Assembly: GCA_900318795.1 (NCBI GenBank)
Contig: ONLU01000011.1
Coordinates: 1-64,000 of the forward strand
Source of the DNA: an uncultured Prevotellaceae bacterium
Lineage (GTDB): Bacteria; Bacteroidota; Bacteroidia; Bacteroidales; Bacteroidaceae
Direction: 5' to 3'
Length of the DNA stretch: 64,000 nucleotides
Positions 1 to 7,182 of the stretch are shown piece after piece (positions within the stretch are counted from its first letter, which is position 1; every line of letters begins with the position of its first letter). The position numbers were made by a program, and so were the translations under genes. The notes beneath the pieces are model-generated. The model searched no databases. It was not told the DNA's origin and worked only from the letters and a program-made list of their open reading frames with translations.

Positions 1-190
1 CGAGGGCGGGCTTGACATCCGCGGCAAGCCCGCCGACACGCGCACCGAGGCACAGCGGCAGGCCCTCAGGCGGCTGCTGAAGGAACTGAAGGAGCGCTAT
101 CCCCGCGCCCTCATCGTAGGCCATCACGACCTGAACCCGCTGAAAGCGTGCCCGTGCTTCGATGCCGTGAAGGAATATATCAGGACTTGA
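1..190 (+). CDS. N-acetylmuramoyl-L-alanine amidase, 3' part only
   Basis: The last 62 codons of a gene that begins before the window (frame starts at base 2, stop TGA at 188-190). The fragment ends with GHHDLNPLKACPCFDAVKEY, the C-terminal signature of phage-type (T7-lysozyme-like, Amidase_2) amidases. In that family the His and the Cys are zinc ligands and the Lys two residues before the Cys helps catalysis. The enzyme would cleave the bond between muramic acid and the stem peptide in peptidoglycan. Such genes in Bacteroidota are often carried by prophage-like or conjugative elements, but nothing here decides that. The GC content is clearly higher than that of the region that follows. Confidence 0.8.
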   Translation, partial: EGGLDIRGKPADTRTEAQRQALRRLLKELKERYPRALIVGHHDLNPLKACPCFDAVKEYIRT

Positions 191-211
191 ACAACGTCAG
201 ATAGTCCACCT

Positions 212-250
212 AACAGAGAGAGGGTGTGCTGAGCACACCCTCTCTCTGTT
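212..250. terminator. Perfect 18-bp hairpin after the amidase gene
   Basis: Bases 212-229 and 233-250 are exact reverse complements around a 3-nt TGA loop, 21 nt after the amidase stop. A short T/C-rich run follows on the + strand. The perfect stem fits a transcription terminator; the weak T-run leaves some doubt. Confidence 0.65.
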
Positions 251-322
251 CTTTCATTTCACTAATAACCAATTCCCCTAATTTCTCTTATGCCAAGGAC
301 TGTTAGCGGATAGGGCAAAAGA

Positions 323-346
323 CAGTCTCATCGACTACTCCCACTC
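323..346. repeat. Outer copy of the 24-nt guaA-end repeat (att-like)
   Basis: This stretch matches 8916-8939 at 23 of 24 positions, in the same orientation. The second copy contains the last codons and stop of guaA and the start codon of the next gene. Here the motif stands alone, with no guaA before it, as expected for the outer attachment site of an element inserted at the guaA 3' end. Confidence 0.6.
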
Positions 347-357
347 AGTAGCTTTTG

Positions 358-1170
358 TTATATAGAGTCGAACTCGTCATTAGCACCCTTAGAATAAGGC
401 TTATCCCAAGGGTAGATGCAGCCTTGCACACGCTCACTGCCAAAAACAGGACATTCTTCCGGTGATAGTTTTTCCAAGTTGCATGTATAGGGAATGTGCA
501 ATTCCTTAATGATACAATGAACAAATGCAAGGCGGTCTATGCTCTCCACGCCTTCTGGAATCTTGTATATCTCAGCTTTTGCAGCCCTCAACAGCCGCTT
601 GCGGTCTTGACTATACACAAAGCCGTAGTCGTCAGTCCAACCCTCGGCAATCTCCTTCTCCAATTCTGGGCTTCTTGTATTATCATACGCCCAATCCCAA
701 GCATGAATGTGCATCTTTGTATGGCTATGCTCCAAAGCCTTTTCAATCTCATAATTGCTAACGCCATACGGCACATCTATATCCGTCAACTCGGAACACC
801 CCAAAAAGGCATGGTCGGCAATCCGATACACATCCTCTGGTATGCGATAGTGCTTCACGTTGGGAGCTTTGACCAACATCCGTCCGTTCTCTATCAACGC
901 AAACACCGCCCCATCCTCTTCTGCCACGGTGTCATATACCGTGCGATTGACGGTCACATAATCCTCCACCCACTTGCCGTCAACGATGTCTGCCAACCAT
1001 AATCTTTCTACTTCTTGACCATCTTCAACGTCCACGCTTTCGAAGGTCACGGGCATCTCTAACCCCTGCTCCCTGTAGAACGTCTTCAGCCTGTCCAGCA
1101 TGTCATTTATTCCAAAAACATCCCCACATGCCATCGGCACGTCATCAGACATTATCTTCAATCGTCGCAT
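358..1170 (-). CDS. BspA-type leucine-rich-repeat protein, cytosolic
   Basis: A 270-residue protein without a signal peptide or membrane segment. Two stretches look like LRR_5/BspA units: one near residues 107-135 (YRIPEDVYRIADHAFLGCSE...) and one near 200-225 (YKIPEGVESIDRLAFVHC...), each with the Ile-Pro-(E/D)-x-V and Ala-Phe-x-x-C pattern of that family. The rest, including an acidic N-terminal part and a WDWAYDN segment, is not recognised. BspA-type repeats usually mediate protein binding; no enzyme motif is seen. The start may be Met1 or Met7 (MSDDVP). It lies just inside the left end of the island and has no close partner gene: the next gene, also on the minus strand, starts 142 bp upstream of it. 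Confidence 0.6.
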   Translation of the reverse strand: MRRLKIMSDDVPMACGDVFGINDMLDRLKTFYREQGLEMPVTFESVDVEDGQEVERLWLADIVDGKWVEDYVTVNRTVYDTVAEEDGAVFALIENGRMLVKAPNVKHYRIPEDVYRIADHAFLGCSELTDIDVPYGVSNYEIEKALEHSHTKMHIHAWDWAYDNTRSPELEKEIAEGWTDDYGFVYSQDRKRLLRAAKAEIYKIPEGVESIDRLAFVHCIIKELHIPYTCNLEKLSPEECPVFGSERVQGCIYPWDKPYSKGANDEFDSI

Positions 1171-1311
1171 ACTATTCTTATAGAAACCAAATTACAAGGA
1201 GAATAATCCCAATGATAACAATGATAGCCATAACTCTGCCAGCCAAGAACTCAAGATACTCGCCTACAGAATTGAACTCAAATATAAAACCGTTGAACTC
1301 TTTGAAAAACC

Positions 1312-1743
1312 TCATGTCATATATATTTTCTTGACAAGCCAATAAGACAATAATGGTGTACCCTCACGACGTTTGTACTGGGAAAGATCCACTTCGGTAA
1401 CGATATTCAGCCCATACTGACCGTTCAGCCTCTCTGCCATCTTCTTGAACTCCTTCCCGTGTCTACACCTTTTGTCCAAGCCGAAGTATGCCAAGTAGTA
1501 GTGAATCATCTCATGCACCATGACGTCCGTAAACTGGCGCTCCGTAAAGTCATAATAGTCCGTAATAAAGATTATTGGGTCGTACACCGTCTTGTCAAAC
1601 CAGCCGCCAGTCGTATACTGGAAATATCCACAAGTCCGATAAGAATGCAACAAGTCAAATTGAGGGAAAAGCAACTTCCCCTCAAAATACTTCATGTTGC
1701 ACTCATCGAAAGTGAGTAGCATGTTCTGTTGGCTGGCCACCAT
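1312..1743 (-). CDS. SprT-like zinc metalloprotease domain protein
   Basis: 143 residues. The motif HEMIH at 77-81 followed by His95 in RHGKEFK is the zinc-binding pattern of SprT/Spartan-like proteins (HExxH...H). The length covers only the SprT-like domain; the cysteine zinc ribbon of longer family members is absent. Family members in eukaryotes cleave DNA-protein crosslinks; the function of the bacterial forms is largely unknown, so the substrate here is open. The protein lacks a signal peptide and should be cytosolic. It sits between the LRR gene and the PD-(D/E)XK-like gene, all on the minus strand, with 85-142 bp gaps. Confidence 0.72.
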   Translation of the reverse strand: MVASQQNMLLTFDECNMKYFEGKLLFPQFDLLHSYRTCGYFQYTTGGWFDKTVYDPIIFITDYYDFTERQFTDVMVHEMIHYYLAYFGLDKRCRHGKEFKKMAERLNGQYGLNIVTEVDLSQYKRREGTPLLSYWLVKKIYMT

Positions 1744-1828
1744 TGGATTACCGTTCCTTATAGTTTATATTTGACCGCCTCAAACTTTATTCCTTTGAGA
1801 TAATCCATTATAAGATGAGGTTGACTGT

Positions 1829-2443
1829 TCAATTGTTTCTCTCGTTGTTTTCTACGATTTCTTTCAAGCTATGACAATGAATCTGTTTCACGCCATTCTC
1901 ATTATAGGCAGAGATGCAAATAGTTTTCTCATACACTTCCGTATCCGTTCTTACCTCTATCTTTCTGATTTTTTCAGCCATCTCTTCAAATGTAACACCA
2001 GCATACAAGAATATGTAACATTTAAAACCAAGCACTTCCATCCTATAGAACTTTTCAAAATCAGACATTGCCTCAGGATTATTTTTCATCTTTATCTCAC
2101 AGAGCCAAAATTGCCCATTAGGTCTCACCTCGTAAATACAATCATGCAGAACCAAATCAGGAGCACATCTTTCTAAATCCTCAACCACCTGTCGTGATTT
2201 TTGTTGTTCACCATTAAGATAGACACCCTGATACTTCTCAGGGTTTTTCTCCATGATTTTCCGGAACTGATGATATAATTCGTATGCAAACACTCTCTCT
2301 GGATATTTTGTTTCCTGTTTCTGAGTTGTGTATGTATAATAAATCTCATCTACGTTTAGCAATGCACATATAAAATCATCAATGTGTAAACATTGCGTAT
2401 TTGAAACTGTAGAAACTACATCTAATAATGTTTCCTTTGCCAT
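1829..2443 (-). CDS. Unrecognised protein with PD-(D/E)XK nuclease-like core
   Basis: 204 residues, soluble. I do not recognise a named family. The order of motifs fits the PD-(D/E)XK nuclease fold: a Glu-bearing helix near residues 48-60 (PERVFAYELYHQFRK), Pro-Asp at 95-96 (CAPDLVLHD), and Glu-Ile-Lys at 116-118 (WLCEIKMKN), spaced about 20 residues apart as in the fold. After that a hydrophobic strand (CYIFLYA) and a charged helix follow. That could mean a DNA or RNA nuclease, but related folds also occur in non-catalytic proteins. It is AT-rich like its neighbours and lies in the island. Confidence 0.5.
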   Translation of the reverse strand: MAKETLLDVVSTVSNTQCLHIDDFICALLNVDEIYYTYTTQKQETKYPERVFAYELYHQFRKIMEKNPEKYQGVYLNGEQQKSRQVVEDLERCAPDLVLHDCIYEVRPNGQFWLCEIKMKNNPEAMSDFEKFYRMEVLGFKCYIFLYAGVTFEEMAEKIRKIEVRTDTEVYEKTICISAYNENGVKQIHCHSLKEIVENNERNN

Positions 2444-2553
2444 ATCAGTTTATTAGTTTTGAAATAGTAAATTGCAATAGCCAAATGATGCTAATCTCAG
2501 GACCAACACCATTTGGCTCACAATGAACGCATTAGTGGGCACGTTCTTTCCAA

Positions 2554-2792
2554 TCATTCGTCATAGTCAATGTAAGTCATTTGAATACCAGCATCTTTGA
2601 TGGCACTTTCGACTCTTCTAAGCCATCCTAATTTTCTTAGAAGATTGCAATTGTGTTTTGAAAGAATGATAATGTTCTCTTGATTGTACACGCCATTCCT
2701 TCAAGGATAGTAAGGATTACTTTTAAGTCGTGAGCATTAAACTGTTGATTAGATAATGATTGATTGAAGATGTCAGATTCCATTTTCGTCAT
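2554..2792 (-). pseudogene. Small gene broken by a frameshift
   Basis: From the ATG at 2792 the reading frame gives MTKMESDIFNQSLSNQQFNA... for 51 codons and stops at 2637-2639. Just at that point the +1 frame continues sensibly as LRKLGWLRRVESAIKDAG... to a stop at 2554-2556. A duplicated CT dinucleotide at about 2638-2643 (read on the minus strand as TCTTCTCTAAG) would explain the break; removing it restores one frame of about 78 codons. The joined protein has the look of a small helical DNA-binding protein (QENIIILSKHN...RKLGWLRRVE), but I do not recognise it. The remaining bases from 2444 to 2872 hold nothing else I can identify. Confidence 0.5.
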
Positions 2793-2872
2793 TGTTACAT
2801 TTTTTTATATTGAGACATTAGCCTTTACATATTTACGTTGCATTTGTTGTTATATTATCGTTTAGGAACATG

Positions 2873-3367
2873 TTACTTGATTTTTGTAACTTTAAGTCTC
2901 CATCTTGGATTCTTTGCATTTGCATTATCACCTCCTGTATATATCCATCCGTCCCTTAAATAAAGAACGCCTAAGGCGTGATTGTCTTCACCTCCTTCGT
3001 AAATGAGATAGGGCTTATTACCTTCAGCAAAAGTAATAATAATAATTCCTTCACTTGTTGGTCCTGTCCACGAGCCATAATAGGGAGGATAAATATCATC
3101 CGAACCTGTAACGGTCTCATCTTCATTAATATTGAGAGTTACTTTTCTACCAGACTTATCTGTGACTTCATAAGTCCCCAAGAAACTATTCTCTTGCTTC
3201 TGCTCTGATTTCACTTCTTGTGACTCTTTCTTCTGTTCTTGTTTTTGTTCTGTCTGAGGCTTGGAACTATCATTACTCGAATTACTTGAATTCTCTTCCT
3301 CATCTGAGGCGGCAAAACCAACAGCAAAGAGGGCTACAGTTGCCATTGTCAAAAAATACTTTTTCAT
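2873..3367 (-). CDS. Small secreted protein, acidic Ser/Glu/Gln linker
   Basis: 164 residues. Residues 1-20 form a typical signal peptide (MKKYFLTMATVALFAVGFAA, cleavage expected after Ala20). A low-complexity linker rich in Ser, Asn, Glu, Gln and Lys follows to about residue 62, then a compact domain (FLGTYEVTDKSGRKVTLNINEDETV...) predicted as beta-strands. There is no lipobox Cys. The leader and the SDEEE junction closely match those of the next upstream gene (3430-3981), while the two C-terminal domains differ. Function unknown. Last gene of a minus-strand run that starts at 5181. Confidence 0.55.
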   Translation of the reverse strand: MKKYFLTMATVALFAVGFAASDEEENSSNSSNDSSKPQTEQKQEQKKESQEVKSEQKQENSFLGTYEVTDKSGRKVTLNINEDETVTGSDDIYPPYYGSWTGPTSEGIIIITFAEGNKPYLIYEGGEDNHALGVLYLRDGWIYTGGDNANAKNPRWRLKVTKIK

Positions 3368-3429
3368 AATTCTTTGTTTTTAAATTGTTAAACTTATGTG
3401 AAATAAATCTCGAAATATCTATTCATATT

Positions 3430-3981
3430 TTAATCCCACTCATAATCAGCCATGATGAAGCCTCCCATATCTTGACCATTGAGGTAAAGATGATAGTCTC
3501 TAAAGTTGAATGTTACTGGTAGTTCAAACATAGCTAAAGATTCCGTTTTAGGCATGAATGTTGCCTCGAAATATCTCTTACCATCACTTTCTGACCTCTT
3601 TTCGCTCAACTCAAATTGACTTTCACCATCGTAACGCCATTTTCCACTTTGAGGAAGTGCTCCATACTGCTTCACTGTATTTCCAACAAATTCATACCGA
3701 AGCCATGCATCACCTCTTGTTATGTGTGTCCATACGGTGTTATTTATGGCTTGACGGAGTTCATTGATATCCTTTATTTGACTTACTGCCTTTGGACTTG
3801 TTGGTACTGCTTTTTCTTCAACAGTCTCTTCTTCGATCGATGCAGTAGAATTGTTAACAACCTCTGTTGTTTCATTCTTTGATGAGGAAGGCGATTCTTT
3901 CTGCTCTTCATCAGAAGCAGTAAAACCAATAGCAAATAACGCTATCACACAAATTGTAAGATTATATTTTTTCATAATCAT
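3430..3981 (-). CDS. Secreted protein sharing its leader with the next gene
   Basis: 183 residues: a signal peptide (MKKYNLTICVIALFAIGFTA), the same SDEE junction as the downstream neighbour, a Ser/Thr/Glu linker to about residue 66, and a C-terminal domain of about 110 residues (IKDINELRQAINNTVWTHI...) with a beta-rich pattern resembling lipocalin-like or META-type small domains, though I cannot assign it. The listed start overlaps the upstream stop as ATGA; Met3 would match the start of the paralogue better. Probably co-transcribed with 3978-4436. Confidence 0.55.
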   Translation of the reverse strand: MIMKKYNLTICVIALFAIGFTASDEEQKESPSSSKNETTEVVNNSTASIEEETVEEKAVPTSPKAVSQIKDINELRQAINNTVWTHITRGDAWLRYEFVGNTVKQYGALPQSGKWRYDGESQFELSEKRSESDGKRYFEATFMPKTESLAMFELPVTFNFRDYHLYLNGQDMGGFIMADYEWD

Positions 3982-4436
3982 TTTAATTTTTGCAAATTAA
4001 GTGTAAGATTTTGATAATATTTTATCGACAAGTAAACTAGTAGAGGAAAACTATAACAAACCAAGTCGTATATATCAAATGTTCCTCTGATTATTCCAAA
4101 GAGTTGCAGTAGTTCACTGCTGATTGCCACCAAGGGGACAAGTGAAATAATTATGTTCTTGATGATTCCCTTGTCTTTATGCCAAATGGCATCAATGAGG
4201 AGAATGTAAGCGGCACTATACAAGCCATCTGGTAGACAAAACCTCACAAAATTTGGAACATTACAATTCTGAACCCACAAGCGAAGAGTGTCAATTGCAG
4301 ATGAAAAACCTAGGGTGGCACACCAGTGATAGATGTTTAGTGTTTTGCTCCTAAACAACAGATAAATAGCACAGCCACACAATAAGAAGGAAATAGCTAA
4401 CGCTACCTTTTGTTGCGGCATTATATGTAGTCGCAT
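3978..4436 (-). CDS. Four-helix integral membrane protein, unknown
   Basis: 152 residues with hydrophobic segments near 12-28, 75-87, 94-112 and 125-140. The last part (RGTFDIYDLVCYSFPLLVYL) recalls the Arg/Asp-Asp pattern of VanZ-like proteins, but the match is weak and I do not assign the family. Met6 (MPQQKV) is an alternative start. It overlaps the next gene by 4 bases (ATGA), which suggests translational coupling with the secreted protein. Confidence 0.5.
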   Translation of the reverse strand: MRLHIMPQQKVALAISFLLCGCAIYLLFRSKTLNIYHWCATLGFSSAIDTLRLWVQNCNVPNFVRFCLPDGLYSAAYILLIDAIWHKDKGIIKNIIISLVPLVAISSELLQLFGIIRGTFDIYDLVCYSFPLLVYLSIKYYQNLTLNLQKLK

Positions 4437-4522
4437 ATTATCTTTTCTTAATTCTGAATTATTGCTACCTTTTTATTCTATTCTTTTGATAGTATTGCTT
4501 ACAATTAAGACTTCGCTATTGA

Positions 4523-4894
4523 TTAAACTTCGTCTATCTTTGGATCAAGTCCCCATGCATTGCCTCTACGCTCGCCTTCTTTGCAAAACCAAATTAATAA
4601 CACAACGGCTCCAACTAACGGAATAAGGATAAATAAAAAGTTCCATCCGCTTTTTCCTATATCGTGCAAGCGGCGCACACTTACAGCGAGTCCTGGAATA
4701 AACATACATAGCGAATACAATCCACCTAATACTCCCATCTCAAATTCAAGTGTTACCCATCCAAGCATAACATCAATAACATGGACTACAATAGCAATAA
4801 TCATGTAAAACAAGACATACATCCAGTACTCTTTTCTTCGAGCACGTCCAGAAAAATCCGCATACTGTTTTAAGCATTTTAAATACCAATTCAT
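4523..4894 (-). CDS. DUF805 inner-membrane protein
   Basis: 123 residues. The N-terminal MNWYLKCLKQYADFSGRARRKEYW and the RRLHDIGKSGWN loop followed by a last membrane helix and a WFC...G-N-x-W/G-DP ending are the hallmarks of DUF805 (E. coli YhaH type). Three to four membrane segments. Members are found next to many gene types and have no established function. It lies 20 bp after the small gene 4915-5181 and is probably in the same transcript. Confidence 0.85.
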   Translation of the reverse strand: MNWYLKCLKQYADFSGRARRKEYWMYVLFYMIIAIVVHVIDVMLGWVTLEFEMGVLGGLYSLCMFIPGLAVSVRRLHDIGKSGWNFLFILIPLVGAVVLLIWFCKEGERRGNAWGLDPKIDEV

Positions 4895-4914
4895 AATATT
4901 AATTTGTTTAAGTT

Positions 4915-5181
4915 CTACAATTCATCATCCATCTTGGCATAGAAATCATCTATACTTGCTCCTAGATGATTCAGCACCAATTTCAGATACTGATCCATTC
5001 TACCACATTTCTTGATTTTTAGAAATGCAGAACGTAGCTCATTGCTATTAGAGTAGTCTTTTCCTGTACTATGTTTTAAGCCAACCTTCTCATCGGTAAA
5101 CTCATTTAGCACGCTTATTTCCTCTTTAGTAATACCTTCAATATCACCAACCAAACTATTTAAATCTTGAATGTAATACAT
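4915..5181 (-). CDS. Small acidic hypothetical protein
   Basis: 88 residues, soluble, mostly helical (DLNSLVGDIEGITKEEISVLNEF...). No signal peptide, no known motif. First gene of the likely five-gene minus-strand operon 5181-2873. A TATCTTTG box at 5279-5286 could drive it with a leader of about 90 nt. Confidence 0.45.
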   Translation of the reverse strand: MYYIQDLNSLVGDIEGITKEEISVLNEFTDEKVGLKHSTGKDYSNSNELRSAFLKIKKCGRMDQYLKLVLNHLGASIDDFYAKMDDEL

Positions 5182-5278
5182 AGCATAAAATTTCTTTTAC
5201 ATATTAATGTAACCACGGTAACACAGGAAGGTGTGAGCCTTTCAGTCTATCCTACCGAAGGCTCTGGTAAAACCTGTA

Positions 5279-5286
5279 CAAAGATA
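5279..5286 (-). promoter_or_regulatory. Candidate -7 box and structured leader before 4915-5181
   Basis: TATCTTTG on the minus strand; no good -33 TTTG was found. The following leader contains GAGCCTT...AAGGCTC, a 7-bp stem around a 16-nt loop, and a second small hairpin ACAC(CTTCCT)GTGT. Upstream in the same gap an 8-bp perfect stem (GTCACAGA-TTTT-TCTGTGAC, 5453-5472) lies just after a TATATTTG box (5477-5484). The rest of 5182-5533 shows no coding signal. Confidence 0.35.
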
Positions 5287-5500
5287 AAAGAAACAGCCCA
5301 CACCCTTGGAGGATATACAGGATGTGAGCCAATGACGGCTACACATAAAATATTCCAACCAAGGAGGGAACGTGTAATCAATCATCTGTTGTACGTTGAA
5401 GTTTACCAGACTTTTCGGTACAGATGAAAGCTAAACGCTTCCTACTATGTCTGTCACAGATTTTTCTGTGACGCTACAAATATAAGAATAATTTAGCAAA

Positions 5501-5516
5501 CCACATTCTTTGTGGG
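5501..5516 (-). terminator. Short hairpin after gene 5534-5827
   Basis: CCCACA-AAGAA-TGTGG followed by TTT on the minus strand, 18-33 bp past the stop of the small secreted protein gene. Short stem, so moderate support. Confidence 0.4.
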
Positions 5517-5533
5517 CTGTATTTTCACATTTT

Positions 5534-5827
5534 TTATCGTAACGTCTGAATTTGGACTGTGCCGCCTTTAGACGTGAAGCGCATCTGTGGACCATTGTAG
5601 TTCTTGGGATAGGCCACACAGATATTGCCAGTTCCTTCCCATATCTCTACGCCTCCGTTGAGGCCTGTCTGCCGGAGGTTGCCATCATACCATATCATCA
5701 CTCCTCCATGATTGAGGCAGTTTGAGGGTTGAGAACCCTGAAAATAAGCAGTCCCATAGGTCCAGTCTGCCATTGCTGTCATCAGCATACCGCAGAACAC
5801 AAATAAAAGCGCTAATCGTTTCATCAT
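5534..5827 (-). CDS. Small secreted protein, unknown
   Basis: 97 residues. A signal peptide (MKRLALLFVFCGMLMTAMA, starting at Met2) precedes a mature part of about 77 residues rich in Gly, Asn, Trp and Tyr (DWTYGTAYFQGSQPSNCLNHGG...), predicted as a small beta-sandwich with two Cys that could pair in the periplasm. No family recognised. Its own promoter box TACCTTTG lies at 5865-5872, so it is probably transcribed alone and stopped by the hairpin at 5501-5516. Confidence 0.5.
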   Translation of the reverse strand: MMKRLALLFVFCGMLMTAMADWTYGTAYFQGSQPSNCLNHGGVMIWYDGNLRQTGLNGGVEIWEGTGNICVAYPKNYNGPQMRFTSKGGTVQIQTLR

Positions 5828-5864
5828 CTTATTGTTTTAATTGTTTGACATCAAGTATCAAGCG

Positions 5865-5872
5865 CAAAGGTA
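5865..5872 (-). promoter_or_regulatory. TACCTTTG -7 box of gene 5534-5827
   Basis: A consensus TAnnTTTG box on the minus strand 38 bp before the ATG; no clear -33 element. Confidence 0.45.
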
Positions 5873-5935
5873 GGGAAAGAATATGAGAAATGGAAGAAAT
5901 AGCGCGACCATTTCTTCCATTTCACAATTGTTTAT
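5867..5935. repeat. Repeat copy 1 with perfect 14-bp hairpin, after the toxin gene
   Basis: Contains GAAATGGAAGAAAT and its exact reverse complement around a 10-nt loop. The whole stretch matches 7052-7150 in order and spacing (AAGGTAGGGA, AAATGGAAGAAA, GAGCGAC or GCGCGAC, ATTTCTTC, CATTTC-CAATTGTT), the second copy having about 25 extra bases in the stem. It can serve as terminator for gene 5932-6600. Confidence 0.6.
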
Positions 5936-6600
5936 TCTTCTTTGCTTTCAAGTAGCTTATTCTTGATGTACTCTTGAATGTCAATGGCAGTGACATCATA
6001 GACAGGCTGCAACTCTTCGAACCCTTTTTCTCTGATGAAATTCTTTCCTGTCGTTAGCATATTGAGCAAGCCTCTGGTGCGCAATTTATGGTCAGAATGT
6101 TCCAATGCGGCCGATATTATCTTTTTAATGTCACCACCTTCTTTTAATATCGAGTAAATATCATAGTAATCTCTGAACTTTGCACGGCGAAGCATAGTCT
6201 CCATTTTCATAGCTCCTATAGATTCCATATCTGCGATGTATAAGTTATTAAGGTAAAGAATGCGTTTCATTGACGGAATAGCTTTGCGAGGAGCAGCATA
6301 AAACGATAACTTTACACCTTCGAAATTGAAAACCACATGGTCGAAACCAGCCACGTCATAATCACTGACAGTACCTATGCTTTCCAATTCTTTTAAGATA
6401 GACGGCCAATTTACATCGGGCTTCTCATTCCGTCTGGTCAGCCATTTCATGAAATCAAGGTCTTCGCTTTGACGTTTCTCAATTTGCAAGGACAATGCCG
6501 TTCCACCAACAAGCGTAAAAGGCTTGATGCATTCCAACTTGGAAACTGCCTCGAACACTTGTCCCGTATGTGGTGCCAAGGACTTAGATTGACTGCTCAT
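5932..6600 (-). CDS. AbiEii/AbiGii-type nucleotidyltransferase toxin
   Basis: 222 residues. LVGGTALSLQIEKRQSEDLDF at residues 31-51 is the nucleotidyltransferase core (GG-S/T with the later D-x-D) of the AbiEii toxin family; the C-terminal helices follow the usual pattern. In characterised AbiE systems the toxin transfers nucleotides to tRNA and causes abortive infection or growth arrest until neutralised by a partner. It overlaps the upstream partner gene by 4 bases (ATGA), the usual arrangement of such pairs. Located in the island and flanked by repeats. Confidence 0.8.
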   Translation of the reverse strand: MSSQSKSLAPHTGQVFEAVSKLECIKPFTLVGGTALSLQIEKRQSEDLDFMKWLTRRNEKPDVNWPSILKELESIGTVSDYDVAGFDHVVFNFEGVKLSFYAAPRKAIPSMKRILYLNNLYIADMESIGAMKMETMLRRAKFRDYYDIYSILKEGGDIKKIISAALEHSDHKLRTRGLLNMLTTGKNFIREKGFEELQPVYDVTAIDIQEYIKNKLLESKEE

Positions 6601-6929
6601 GCTGACATTTTACGATTTATGTGACGGGTCTCAATGCTCTTGACGTATGCTTCCGGACGTTTTGCTCCGAAATAATACCATGCATAAAGGATGTTATAAG
6701 GCCTGAACATTGCCCCTTGAGGTGCCACACGATCCAGCCATACACGTTTTACCTTCTTATACCCAAAGAGTTGGAAAAGCTGATTGATGTCTTCTATGTC
6801 AAGATGCAAGAGGACGTGTTCAATAAGCGATTCGTCGGAAATGGATTTCATTTTCGACAAATCGTAAGACCAGAAGCAGTTTTCTTTCTTCAACTTACGA
6901 AACAGTTGCTGTTTAGCATCTACTTTCAT
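6597..6929 (-). CDS. Partner (likely antitoxin) of the AbiEii-type toxin
   Basis: 110 residues from the ATG at 6929 (MKVDAKQQLFRKLKKENCFW). A longer in-frame start at 7034 exists but would cross the promoter box TATCTTTG at 6940-6947, so the shorter one is preferred. The sequence (SDESLIEHVLLHLDIEDINQL..., then a WLDRVAPQ and a YYFGAKRPE segment) matches the small proteins that regularly precede Bacteroidota AbiEii-type genes; it does not show the winged-helix domain of the classical AbiEi antitoxin. Antitoxin role is inferred from position and overlap. Confidence 0.6.
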   Translation of the reverse strand: MKVDAKQQLFRKLKKENCFWSYDLSKMKSISDESLIEHVLLHLDIEDINQLFQLFGYKKVKRVWLDRVAPQGAMFRPYNILYAWYYFGAKRPEAYVKSIETRHINRKMSA

Positions 6930-6939
6930 ATCACTTCTG

Positions 6940-6947
6940 CAAAGATA
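6940..6947 (-). promoter_or_regulatory. TATCTTTG -7 box of the AbiE pair
   Basis: Eleven bases before the chosen ATG. A second box, TACCTTTG at 6993-7000, could start a longer transcript. Confidence 0.5.
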
Positions 6948-7051
6948 AGCATTTATTTTCAAACGACGTTCACTTAGAGCTGTATTTTTTTGCAAAGGTA
7001 CATGTTTTTTTTGCAAAAAGCAAATGTTAGACACTTTCGATTCTGGCGGCG

Positions 7052-7150
7052 AAGGTAGGGATAAAAATGAAAAATGGAAGAAACGGAGCGACTATTTCTT
7101 CGACGAGCGAAGCGGCAAGCCGATTACTTCCATTTCGCAATTGTTCATTA
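7052..7150. repeat. Repeat copy 2, with longer hairpin, after the kinase gene
   Basis: Homologous to 5867-5935 (see there), with an insertion near 7101-7126 that lengthens the hairpin by CGACGAGCG...; the outer arms AAATGGAAG and CTTCCATTT are kept. It lies 3' of the kinase gene and can act as its terminator. Together the two copies bracket the toxin-antitoxin pair. Confidence 0.6.
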
Positions 7151-7182
7151 TTTGGCAATGTTCCAAATAATTTGGGATATTT

